This document shows positions 25,065 to 33,323 of a stretch of 46,372 nt of DNA, in pieces (within the stretch, counting starts at the first letter, position 1; each line of letters begins with the position of its first letter). The stretch is from Verrucomicrobia bacterium ADurb.Bin006. GTDB taxonomy: Bacteria; Verrucomicrobiota; Verrucomicrobiia; Limisphaerales; J093. The stretch is from NCBI GenBank assembly GCA_002071485.1, contig MWFF01000096.1:1-46372 (forward strand), written 5' to 3'. The translations under genes were made by a program, and so were the position numbers. The notes beneath the pieces are model-generated. The model was given only the letters and a program-made list of their open reading frames with translations, searched no databases and was not told the origin of the DNA.

Positions 25065-27671
25065 TCAATCCGCACTCGGGGGGAGCAGACGTCCGTCCCG
25101 GTCGACGCTGGGAAACCAGCGGAGCTTGTCGGCAGCGATTCCCAAGGCGGTGCGCCGATTTCGATTCACCAGGGCCTTATAGAAGAGGTCTGCGACGCTC
25201 GGATCCAGAGTCGCGATCCACCTTCCCCCAAGGCAGAGGATGCCCGCGGTGTCGTCGGAATTGTCTGGTAGCAAGCGCGCGGCCTCCCATGCGAGGGCAG
25301 AGGCGGTGTAGCCTTTGTTCCAAAGCAAGGCCATCGGATCCCCCGAAGGCGGAGCCGGCTCGTCGGGCGCCGAATCGTCGTCAGCGCCCGGAACCCAGCT
25401 CACGTTGTGATCGACAGTGAAACGCGCGGCGCGCATGAGCGCTTCGGCGCGCTGAGCGGGCGTGGTGTTCGGGCCACGCGATTGGCACAAGAGCCTGGCT
25501 GCGTCTTGCGCCAGGACCGCCGCCGTGTGGCGGTAATGCCAGCGGCGTTCGGGAGTGGCTCGGTGCGCCTGAGCCCGTGCGATTTCTTCGAGGCTGGGGC
25601 CCAGCGCGTTGGTGGTCAGGGTGCTGCGAGTCGCAAGCGTAACGCCCCATTCGAAGTTGCCATCGTGGATGCGCCAGTCCGGTTCGACCTCGGTGCCCAG
25701 CAATTCGAGTCCATAGCGCCGGGTCATCCGGGCCGCTTCGAGCAGCCCCCAAGCCCTCTGCTCCGTGGACCGGTCGCCGCGGTCGGCTTCGAGGCGTCCG
25801 ACAAGGAAGCGGTCAAAGAGCGGCAGCCAGTCCGGCGGGAAGTAACGGCGCGCATCGGCGCAGCGGTTAGCACGGACCAGGCGCCTGGCGAGGAGATAGC
25901 GGATGCGTTCGGCGGGCGGGTACTTGGGGGTTGCCTGGCGGGCGGCCTCAAACGCCGAGAGCTCGTCGGCATCGGACACAGGGGCGAGGTCAGCGGGCAA
26001 AGGAGTCGACGGCGGACAATGGCGATCGACGTACTCGACCAACTCCGGAAGTGTGAGAACCCGTTCCGCCACGTAGGCGACGTCCATCCAGTAGACCGGG
26101 GAGGAGTGGAGCAGAGCGTCGAGGGCCTCGACGAACTGGCGCCGGGCCAGACGCTCCAGACTGATCTCGGCCATCACCTGCTGGTTCATTGGCACAGTCT
26201 CGAAACTGCCGGCCGGTGTATTCAGATTGTCGGCCAGGCGTTTGCCGCTCAAGCGATCGGCAGCCAACGCGCTTTCAGCGTGGCTGGGCCGCAGCCGAGA
26301 CTCGTCGCCGACTGCGCTGATTTCGGACGATTGCACGACAGGGAACTGTCGGCAGATGGCGGCGAGCAAGGCGGCGGCGTCCGGCATATTGCCCTGGCGC
26401 AAGAGCAGCTTCGCCCGCAACCACTGGGTCACCGGTGTTGACCGCGCGCGCTGCAGCCAGCGTTCGGCGGCTTGGATGTCACCGCCCTGGTAGGCCGCCA
26501 AGGCGAGTTGCTCGGCGGATTCGACGTCCCGCACGTCTGCCCTCTCGACCGCCTCGAGCCAGAGGAGGACCGGTTCCCGATAGGTGTGCCACGATCTCTT
26601 GGGAGCGGGAACGGCGGGGATTCTGGTCGAGATGGCCTCCCAGCCCTTCAGGATGCCTTCCTTGAGCGGCGAATCGATGTCGATGGCGGGCGCGGTATGC
26701 CCGCCGGCGATCAGGTAAGCCGTCACAACCCGCTGCGGGCGCGGGCGACGCGCCAGGGGTTGGAGTGCGCCGAAGCCCCCGCGCAAGGCATCCGAAGCCA
26801 CGAAGCCCAGTGACACCGCGGCGGACGGGTCACCAGCCGCATGCTGTTCGAGATAAAGCTCGATCGCATCGCCCAATCGCTTGGCCCGGCGGCAGAGGCG
26901 CGCTTCCCAACCCAGGCTGGCCACGCTCAACCCGAGGGAGTCGGCAAAGCCCGCGTCTGCCAGAGCGCGCACCTTTCGGAAATGGGCGATCGCCCGGCCC
27001 GGATTCTCCTCCTCCCAGCTCTTGCCCAGCATGTAGGTTGCCCAGGTGGACTTGAAATGACGCTCCGCGGCGGGCCGTTCGAGCAAATGCAGCCAGGGCA
27101 CCCTCGCCCCCGCAATGTCCCCCAGGTGCCAGGCCACGCTCCCCCGGAAGTAATCAGCAAACTCGCCCGGCAAACCCGCTGCCATTCGAGGCATGGCGTC
27201 CGGCGCGATTCGGATGTCGTTCGTCGGGGCGGGGCGCAGCTCGAAGGCGGCATTCGCGTCGCTCCATTTGCCCTCAGCCGCATCCCGCGGGGTGAACAGC
27301 GTGATCTTCTCGCGCTCGAGACGGTGGTTGACGACGATTCGGTCCCGGTCTTCGGATGAGACACCCGATCGATCGAGGGCCTGGCGGAGATCCTCGAGTT
27401 CGGCGGCCAGCGTGTCCTGGGCATAGTCCTTGCTGGGGCGCGCGCGCCGGTTGGTTTCGATCAACCGCATCCGCTCGAGTTCGAGTTCAAAGACCGCGTT
27501 CGGAGCGGCAAGGGCCGCGCCGTCCGGATCCGCCAGCAAGGAGTTCGGAAAAAATGGGCCGCATCCATGCGCCGGCGGGGCGCAGGCCGCGAGAAGCGCA
27601 ATGGCGGTCGTCAGCGCCGCGACGGAGACTGCGCTGCGCGCGGCTGTTGTCTGTGATCCCGGCGATTTCAT
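25065..27671 (-). CDS. CGPFFP-type exported repeat protein, likely lipoprotein
   Basis: Unassigned exported protein of 868 aa. After a hydrophobic stretch the sequence reads LLAACAPPAHGCGPFFPNS. LAAC fits a lipobox and the CGPFFP motif follows directly. The rest is helical with TPR-like pairs (YMLGKSWEEENPGRAIAHFR; AAYQGGDIQAAERWLQRA). I know similar CGPFFP-starting TPR proteins from Verrucomicrobia but no function for them. The upstream DUF3142 gene on the same strand ends 65 bp before it, which suggests an operon. It could scaffold an envelope complex. Confidence 0.7.
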   Translation of the reverse strand: MKSPGSQTTAARSAVSVAALTTAIALLAACAPPAHGCGPFFPNSLLADPDGAALAAPNAVFELELERMRLIETNRRARPSKDYAQDTLAAELEDLRQALDRSGVSSEDRDRIVVNHRLEREKITLFTPRDAAEGKWSDANAAFELRPAPTNDIRIAPDAMPRMAAGLPGEFADYFRGSVAWHLGDIAGARVPWLHLLERPAAERHFKSTWATYMLGKSWEEENPGRAIAHFRKVRALADAGFADSLGLSVASLGWEARLCRRAKRLGDAIELYLEQHAAGDPSAAVSLGFVASDALRGGFGALQPLARRPRPQRVVTAYLIAGGHTAPAIDIDSPLKEGILKGWEAISTRIPAVPAPKRSWHTYREPVLLWLEAVERADVRDVESAEQLALAAYQGGDIQAAERWLQRARSTPVTQWLRAKLLLRQGNMPDAAALLAAICRQFPVVQSSEISAVGDESRLRPSHAESALAADRLSGKRLADNLNTPAGSFETVPMNQQVMAEISLERLARRQFVEALDALLHSSPVYWMDVAYVAERVLTLPELVEYVDRHCPPSTPLPADLAPVSDADELSAFEAARQATPKYPPAERIRYLLARRLVRANRCADARRYFPPDWLPLFDRFLVGRLEADRGDRSTEQRAWGLLEAARMTRRYGLELLGTEVEPDWRIHDGNFEWGVTLATRSTLTTNALGPSLEEIARAQAHRATPERRWHYRHTAAVLAQDAARLLCQSRGPNTTPAQRAEALMRAARFTVDHNVSWVPGADDDSAPDEPAPPSGDPMALLWNKGYTASALAWEAARLLPDNSDDTAGILCLGGRWIATLDPSVADLFYKALVNRNRRTALGIAADKLRWFPSVDRDGRLLPPSAD

Positions 27672-27736
27672 GAGTGTCAGGAGGCGGGGAACGGCGCCCA
27701 CTGGCGGGGCGCACCGGCGATTCCGGATGTGCACAT

Positions 27737-29008
27737 TCACTGGAGTTGAGCGTTCACCTCAGGTTCCCGATCAAACCGCAGCCAGCAGACGGTCCGCGCC
27801 GCGCCGGGCGCCAGACGGTCCATTCCGGAATCGCTCCAGCATTCGAGGCTGGTGTTCGAGCGCTCCCGGAAATCGAATCCCTTGAACGCGTCTCCCGCTA
27901 CCCGCCGGGCGCCTTCCCAGCGCACCGCGATCCGCACGGGAGCGTTGTGATCCGCCGTGCCGAGGTTGCACAAATCCAGTTCCACCAGCCGCGGGTCCGT
28001 CCGGCGCAGACGGATGCGCAGGTCGGCTTTGGGCGTGTGGCCGGCCATGACGGCCGCCAGGGTGGGGGGCGTCCAGTTCAAACGATCGCCGCGAACCGGC
28101 AGCCGGTACCAGATGACGCCTTGCATCCGCTCCGGACGGTCGTCCGTCCATTGCCGGATCAGCCCGGACAACGCGGACGGATCAGCGCGCACCTCTCGGG
28201 TTCGAGTCCCCTCCGGCCACTGCCGCGCGGGGCCTTCGGCGCTCAGGCCAACGAAATTGCCGCCGGGATCGAACGCGGTGACGTAGCCATAGGTGGGCAG
28301 AGCGACACGGAACGGCCGACCCAGCCGCGCTGCCCGCTCGACCGCCTTTCGCGCGCGCAGAGGATCGCAAAGCTGCAGATCATCCTCGATCCGATGCGGG
28401 CGTTCGAGCGAATGGACCTGAAGCACAAAACCATCCGCCGCGCGGACCAGCGGGCGCAGGTCAGGGCGCTTCAACCAGGACGGCAAGGCCGTGATCACCA
28501 CCGGGTGGGGCGACACGGCTCGTCGAATCGCACCGAGCCAGAGTGCGTATCCGGCCAGCTTCGACTCGGCACAGTCAAAGTCGATTTGCAGTTCGCCGAT
28601 TTCGAGCTGACGGCTTTCGGCTTCCCCGACAAGCGAGGCGGCAAGCCCGGCCAACCACCGGGCCCGCGCGTCGTCGGAAGCAAACGGACCTGGAAACGTC
28701 CCGATCCGCATCGCCAGGCCGATTGGGCGGCGGCTTTGCCGCAACGCGTCATGGTCCAGGGAGACGCGAACGACTTTGGCTTCGCCCTTCTCCCAGTGGA
28801 CCTCGGCCGCCAGCGCCACGATGCGGGAGAATTGGGTGGTTTCCTGCGTCACGGCCGTGACGACGGGCTCGGTCCAGGCGCGCTGCCAGACGTAGACCTC
28901 GTGCGGCATCGGTCCCTCGACGCGATGGGCCGGGCGCGGCCACTGGAGCCAGGCGATCCATGCAGCCGCGGCGCATCCCAAGCTGACGATGGCGAATTTG
29001 CCGGACAT
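27737..29008 (-). CDS. DUF3142 domain protein, membrane-anchored
   Basis: Protein of 423 aa with an N-terminal hydrophobic segment (residues 4-22, FAIVSLGCAAAAWIAWLQW) that acts as an anchor or signal. A DUF3142 domain follows: EVYVWQRAW, the core IGELQIDFDCAESKLAGY, and VLQVHSLERPHRI. The IDFD region sits on a barrel-like strand as in glycosidase-like folds, but no activity is established for DUF3142. The last 100 residues form a beta domain. It precedes the CGPFFP lipoprotein gene and follows a small putative exported protein by 33 bp. Confidence 0.82.
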   Translation of the reverse strand: MSGKFAIVSLGCAAAAWIAWLQWPRPAHRVEGPMPHEVYVWQRAWTEPVVTAVTQETTQFSRIVALAAEVHWEKGEAKVVRVSLDHDALRQSRRPIGLAMRIGTFPGPFASDDARARWLAGLAASLVGEAESRQLEIGELQIDFDCAESKLAGYALWLGAIRRAVSPHPVVITALPSWLKRPDLRPLVRAADGFVLQVHSLERPHRIEDDLQLCDPLRARKAVERAARLGRPFRVALPTYGYVTAFDPGGNFVGLSAEGPARQWPEGTRTREVRADPSALSGLIRQWTDDRPERMQGVIWYRLPVRGDRLNWTPPTLAAVMAGHTPKADLRIRLRRTDPRLVELDLCNLGTADHNAPVRIAVRWEGARRVAGDAFKGFDFRERSNTSLECWSDSGMDRLAPGAARTVCWLRFDREPEVNAQLQ

Positions 29009-29041
29009 GCGGGCTCAACCGTCGGGTGGCGGCAGCGCGAT

Positions 29042-29284
29042 TCACCGGCTTCGGAACACAGCCAGCTCCGACAAACCGATGTTGGGCGATCCGGGTTTCA
29101 CTTCATTCGACCCACCGTTATCGGCCCCCTCGAGCGCTTCGCGCAGGAGAGGCGGGGCATTGATGTCGACGCTCTCAGTCGCGGCCGCGGTCCGGGCGCT
29201 CGGACCAACCGCCTGGGACAATGTCAGCAATAAAAGCAAGCTTTCAACGGGCACAGTGCAAAGACGGCTTGCGAGGGCAGGCAT
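29042..29284 (-). CDS. Small possible exported protein
   Basis: An 80-residue frame with a hydrophobic N-terminus (VESLLLLLTLSQAVGPSART) typical of a signal peptide and a polar, low-complexity remainder. It lies 33 bp before the DUF3142 gene on the same strand, which suggests it belongs to that operon. No family is recognised and no strong ribosome binding site is visible. It could be a chance frame. Confidence 0.4.
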   Translation of the reverse strand: MPALASRLCTVPVESLLLLLTLSQAVGPSARTAAATESVDINAPPLLREALEGADNGGSNEVKPGSPNIGLSELAVFRSR

Positions 29285-29403
29285 CCGTTTTATGGGGCTT
29301 TGACATTCAACAGGTCAATGCGCATTGGACCCATCAACCAGGAAACGTTCAACGCTTAACTTCCAACGCTCAACTCTCAGCTCGTCGCTTCATGGGATTC
29401 CCT
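29285..29403. repeat. Degenerate tandem repeat between msrA and small ORF
   Basis: This 119-bp gap contains an approximate tandem of 13-14 bp units near 29350-29380 (TCAACGCTTAACT, then CCAACGCTCAACT). Nothing else is seen. Confidence 0.4.
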
Positions 29404-30021
29404 TCACAACCCCTTCCTGAGCTCGTCGAGCTTGGGTCGGATGATCATCCGACAGTAAGGCTGGTTCGGGTTGTTGCGATAGTAATCCTGATGATAGACC
29501 TCGGCACGGTAAAATCGCGGAAGGGCCTGGATCTCCGTAACAATCGGGCGCGCGAACTGTTTGCCGGCCGCCGCCTTGGATTTCTCGGCCGCCACGCGCT
29601 GGGACTCATCGTGATAGTAAATCACTGAGCGATACTGGGTCCCCACGTCGGGTCCCTGCCGGTTCAGCGTGGTCGGATCGTGCGCCTGCCAGAACAGGTC
29701 GAGCACTTGCTCGTACGTGATCGCACGCGGATCGAACTGGATTTGCACAACCTCCGCATGCCCGGTGTCCCCGCCGCACACAGCCTTGTAGGTCGGGTTC
29801 TCCGTGTGGCCCCCGGCATAGCCGCTCACCACGGATTTCACGCCGGGCACACGCTCGAACACGGCTTCAAGACACCAGAAACAGCCGCCCCCCAGCGTGG
29901 CGTACTCGGAAGCGGATGCGATCGGCGAAGGCGGCTGGGTTTTCATGGCGGGTTGGGGCGGCTCAGCTTGAATCGCGCACGCGGCGAAGCAGGCCAACAT
30001 ACCTCGGAACGGCGTGTTCAT
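29404..30021 (-). CDS. msrA: Peptide methionine sulfoxide reductase MsrA
   Basis: Repairs oxidised methionine (S-epimer) in proteins (205 aa). The catalytic site is GGGCFWC, with C47 as the nucleophile. GVKSVVSGYAGGHTENP and FRYAEVYHQDYY-type sequence (RAEVYHQDYYRNNP) complete the family pattern. The first 25 residues are hydrophobic with two cysteines (GMLACFAACAIQAE), so the enzyme is probably exported to the periplasm, possibly as a lipoprotein. The ATG at 30021 is the only start that gives this signal. Confidence 0.93.
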   Translation of the reverse strand: MNTPFRGMLACFAACAIQAEPPQPAMKTQPPSPIASASEYATLGGGCFWCLEAVFERVPGVKSVVSGYAGGHTENPTYKAVCGGDTGHAEVVQIQFDPRAITYEQVLDLFWQAHDPTTLNRQGPDVGTQYRSVIYYHDESQRVAAEKSKAAAGKQFARPIVTEIQALPRFYRAEVYHQDYYRNNPNQPYCRMIIRPKLDELRKGL

Positions 30022-30549
30022 CGTTATCCAAATTCCAGATGCGCTGCATTGTAGACGAGAACTCTCTTTTCTACAAATGCCTATCCGATATGGGGAGGGG
30101 CGTCCACAGCGCCAATTCATGAAGTCGAAAAGGTCGGAGTGGGGACGGCTCGTCCCCCGCCATGTCAAGTGAAGACGGCGTGTGTCGGCGACGGGGCCGT
30201 GGGGCGTCCAAAAGCGACAATCGAGTGTCTGAACCGGCCTTGTTGCTCTTTGCGCCCTTCATCCATGATCCGTCCTGAGTTCATGAGGGATCCTTGGCGG
30301 CGGGACGCGGATGTCGACCGAGCCTGGCAGACGTCCAATGAGCCCGCCCATCCGTGTTTGATCGGTGTTTGATCGGTGTTTGATCGGTGTTTCACCCGTG
30401 GCTCTTTGAATGCCGGGTGCTCTGTGTGCTCTGCGTCTCTGTGGTTCAATCCGGGACGGTGACTGTCATCGGATGGGATTCACCACAGAGACACAGAGAC
30501 CACAGAGGGAAGAGAGCCTCATGAACCGGGCCGGATCATGAAGGACGGG
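30022..30549. repeat. Intergenic repeat-rich region
   Basis: 528 bp without a gene. It contains a 17-bp perfect hairpin (GGGGACG-gct-CGTCCCC, 30141-30157). A tandem array of about 3.5 copies of an 11-bp unit GTGTTTGATCG lies at 30354-30392. Opposing CTCTGTG/CACAGAG-type stretches (about 30421-30446 and 30481-30510) form an inverted pair. All are simple repeats of the kind scattered in such genomes. No promoter for either flanking gene is clear. Confidence 0.7.
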
Positions 30550-32712
30550 TCACTTTCTCCGCTTCCCTTCATGTGATAAGAACAGGGGGAACCACGGACC
30601 AGCGGCGAGGTGGCCGTGGGCGGCAGAGAGTCTCTCGAGTCGGTGCAGGAATCCCGCCATGCGCGAGCGGCCGTTGTATCGGAACAGCGTCTCGACCAAG
30701 ACGTGATGGATGCGCCCGCACTGTGCGGCGTATTGAAGAGCCAGCCAGCGATAGTACGTCTCCATGCTCTTCATGTTCTGGCGATAGAGGATTCGCACCA
30801 ATTCGCTGATCAGGGCGTCGGCCCGGTCGTCGAAGAAGCGGCTGAGGTTCGCCGGCGGACCGCCGGGGATGGGCTGGTAACGCTGGACGAACACATACGC
30901 CCCGGGCAGCGAGCGCAGAAATCGAAACCGTTCGACATCTTCCGCCAACGTGGTGTTGAACCCGTACATGCAGACGAACTCGATGTTGTCCGAAGGGCGC
31001 GGTTGGAGCAGAGCGTACCGTCGGCGCAGCAGATCGAGGCCTCGCGCGTCATTGAGACTGAAATAGTATGTGCGGCGAGTGAACGTCGCGTTGGTGGAGC
31101 CAATCCGGCGCAGCAAACCGGCCGCCTCGGGCGTGAGCCGCCGCAAATCGAGGGTCTGGTTGAAGTTGACCTGCAAACCGCGGCGCGCCATCGCCTCGAG
31201 CAACTCGAGGGCGTCGGCGTGAGCCAGCAGGTTGTCGTCGAGCAGGATCAGCTTCTTGCGACCTTGGAGCAGAGTTTCCAGATCGCCGACCCGGCGCGGC
31301 GGTCCCTCCTTCTCGGGCACGATGCAGAAGGGACAATGCATGGGACACCCTCGTGTCAGGAACCCGATGGCGCGGTCACCGAGTTCCGGATACAGCGCGT
31401 AGTCTGGGGCCAGAGCCTCGATTTCCGGTGCCAGGCGTCGGTGGAGATCGACGCCCGAACCGCCCAGTTGCAGAGTGTCGCCGAACCGATCCCGCAGCAC
31501 CCCGACTCGCTTCGCCGACGCCGCGGTGCCGAACACACAACTGGCCAGCACCGTCCCGGCCATGGGAAGCGACCGCACGCCACGCGCCAATACCACCTTC
31601 CGGCCTTGGGACTTGAAATGCCGGCTGAGCTTCATCAAAGCCACGTTCGGCAGAGTGCTGTCCGCGTCCACCAGCAACACGGTCGAAGGGGCCAGCCGGC
31701 GAACGGGGACCGGCCTTGGGCGCGGTTGGACCTCGGGAATCGGGAGGCGTTCCCGCGCCAATCGCGCCGGGAAACCGCTGCGGGCCGATGCCGAGAGGGT
31801 GACGACAAACTGCAGGTTGGGAAACCGTGTGCCCAGCAAAGCGAGAAAGCGCGCCAGGCCGCGGGTTTCGCACCAGGTGTCCGCCGCGGCCAGCAACACC
31901 ACGCCGGGCTGCAGAAGCGGGTTCGGGTCGAACGACCGTTCCGTGGCGTCGTAAGCGTGCCTGGCGATGTCGAGAAGCACGACCGCCGGCGTCCGTCGCG
32001 CTGCAGACGCGGCTTTCCAGCGCGCTTCCAACTCGCCGGGTCGAGCGAGGCTGTCGGCGACATCCCAGCCGAGCCACTCTGACAGGTCCACAGTCAGCCG
32101 GGCGAGCACGGCGCGCGCGCGCCCCGCGCGATAACAACTCTTCTGGCGAAGGCGCTGAAGGAAGGCCAGCGGGTCCGTGACGCGCGCCCGGACATCGAAC
32201 AATCCGGCACAACGCCTCACCCGCTGGTCCGGGTAGATGCCGAACTGGTCCGTGCCAGCGTGGGGCGTGACCCGACGCCCATAGCCGATCAACAGCCGCC
32301 CGATGTGCGACCTGCCGAGATCCGGACGGCTGTACGCCGCTCCAGGTCTGGCTGAGCGCATGGCGGCCCGCGATAGGGGGGCAACATGGCCATCTGCCCA
32401 GATTTGCCATCCTGACTGCCGCCGCGCGGGGCGGTGGGGTCCCCGCTCTTGCGGGGCGTGGTAGATGAGCGTGTACTCGAGTCGCGCCGGATGCTCGGTA
32501 CGCACGCCCAGCATTGTGCCGAGTTTGGGCGCCAACACGGACGTTTGTCGCCGCCCCAGACTTGCCAGGGCCAAGCAACGCAAGAGCGCGTCCGACGCTT
32601 CACTCGCCGGCAAGAGCGTCCACCGGCGGAGCGCGCCCCGCCCATCGCTGAAATCGCAGTCGGATGGCGCCACATGGCGCACATTCTCCGCGCGGAGGAA
32701 CTCGATGTGCAT
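30550..32712 (-). CDS. Degenerate RecF/AAA_21-like ATPase fused to B12-type radical SAM enzyme
   Basis: A 720-aa protein built from two parts. Residues 1-330 align by eye with the COG3950-like/AAA_21 ATPases that begin 'IxxLRLxNFR' and contain 'RRWTLLLGENGTGKS', 'GYGPFRRL', 'LSDGYR', 'xxVLIDEID' and 'FIVTTHSP'. Here the same places read FLRAENVRHV, RRWTLLPASEASDALLR, IGYGRRVTP, ELEARWKAASAARR, GVVLLAAADTW and FVVTLSASA. Walker A, signature, Walker B and the His switch are all lost, so ATP hydrolysis is unlikely. A Pro/Arg-rich linker (325-342) leads to a B12-binding-like domain (344-440: LLVDADSTLPNVALMKLS, LGGSGVD). The radical SAM domain has C456, C460 and C463 in RGCPMHCPFC. The second half resembles radical SAM proteins known from clostridial phages and integrative elements. 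Reaction unknown. Confidence 0.8.
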   Translation of the reverse strand: MHIEFLRAENVRHVAPSDCDFSDGRGALRRWTLLPASEASDALLRCLALASLGRRQTSVLAPKLGTMLGVRTEHPARLEYTLIYHAPQERGPHRPARRQSGWQIWADGHVAPLSRAAMRSARPGAAYSRPDLGRSHIGRLLIGYGRRVTPHAGTDQFGIYPDQRVRRCAGLFDVRARVTDPLAFLQRLRQKSCYRAGRARAVLARLTVDLSEWLGWDVADSLARPGELEARWKAASAARRTPAVVLLDIARHAYDATERSFDPNPLLQPGVVLLAAADTWCETRGLARFLALLGTRFPNLQFVVTLSASARSGFPARLARERLPIPEVQPRPRPVPVRRLAPSTVLLVDADSTLPNVALMKLSRHFKSQGRKVVLARGVRSLPMAGTVLASCVFGTAASAKRVGVLRDRFGDTLQLGGSGVDLHRRLAPEIEALAPDYALYPELGDRAIGFLTRGCPMHCPFCIVPEKEGPPRRVGDLETLLQGRKKLILLDDNLLAHADALELLEAMARRGLQVNFNQTLDLRRLTPEAAGLLRRIGSTNATFTRRTYYFSLNDARGLDLLRRRYALLQPRPSDNIEFVCMYGFNTTLAEDVERFRFLRSLPGAYVFVQRYQPIPGGPPANLSRFFDDRADALISELVRILYRQNMKSMETYYRWLALQYAAQCGRIHHVLVETLFRYNGRSRMAGFLHRLERLSAAHGHLAAGPWFPLFLSHEGKRRK

Positions 32713-32782
32713 ACCGAACATCGAAGATGAGGCTCGATCCGAACCACAGAGGCAAGCCGAATGGCTGCGTCAAGCCTGAGGC

Positions 32783-32905
32783 GCGCAGGCGATCACCTGC
32801 GTCGGCGGCGACGGCAATTTTCTCCTCAACGTCAGGCCGATGCGGACTGGGGAAATCGAGGCGCACCAAGCCGAACGGTTGAAGGAGATGGGCGCTTGGC
32901 TCGCA
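32783..32905 (+). pseudogene. GH29 alpha-L-fucosidase remnant
   Basis: The plus strand reads GDGNFLLNVRPMRTGEIEAH, then QAERLKEMGAWLA. This is the end of the catalytic barrel of GH29 fucosidases, normally 'GDGNLLLNVGPMPDGxIxxxQxxRLxxMGxWL'. A stop lies just upstream (32777-32779) and no other part of the gene exists nearby. About 35 codons survive. The sequence after it dissolves into a 9-bp tandem (ATCCGTGAA, 32905-32930). Confidence 0.75.
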
Positions 32906-33218
32906 TCCGTGAAATCCGTGAAATCCGTGGTCAGGGAATGGTCTTCAGAAGCTATGCCAGAGTTCGAGCCACCGCAACTCGCTCCAACGCGTGCTCCACA
33001 CGAGTTTAGCCAAGCGCAGTCCTCGCGTGCGTAATGTTCTTCAGGGCCTTCCTCGTCTGGTGCGCCATCGCCGTGACAGAGGCTTCCACGCCATTCTCCG
33101 ACTTCGCCGGCGCAACCGCCGGGTCGGCGACCACCGGCTCCGGCGGGTGGTTCGTCCTGACGTGCGTCGGGTTCTCGGCTTTGAGTTTCTTGAAGAGAAC
33201 TGCTCCTCCGCAGCGTGC
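32906..33218. other. Gap before trigger factor with a doubtful small ORF
   Basis: After the ATCCGTGAA tandem (three units, 32905-32930) a 62-codon frame at 33034-33222 (+) would encode a hydrophobic peptide (MFFRAFLVWCAIAV). The opposite strand is also open through this stretch. With no ribosome binding site and no recognised similarity I do not call either one. Confidence 0.4.
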
Positions 33219-33247
33219 TTGACGGTTGAGGGGGGCGTGCTTAGCCT
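33219..33247 (+). promoter_or_regulatory. Candidate tig promoter
   Basis: TTGACG (33219-33224), 17 bp, TAGCCT (33242-33247). The leader to the GTG at 33324 is about 70 nt and contains a strong GC-rich hairpin region (GCGGCCCGCGGGCC, about 33270-33283). Confidence 0.5.
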
Positions 33248-33323
33248 CTGCCGCTTTTAAAGTGGCGGGGGCGGCCCGCGGGCCGGCGGTGTTGCCGCGA
33301 GGCCGAACGAAAGGCTTTTTGAA

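Noticed and set aside
30141..30157. Perfect hairpin as a rho-independent terminator
   Set aside because: No T tract on either side, and it lies upstream of msrA (starting at 30021) and downstream of no close plus-strand gene.
30354..30392. Tandem 11-bp units as a possible CRISPR array
   Set aside because: Units are contiguous without spacers, too short, and no cas gene is present.
33034..33222. 62-codon hydrophobic frame before tig
   Set aside because: No ribosome binding site, overlaps the tig -35, and the opposite strand is equally open.
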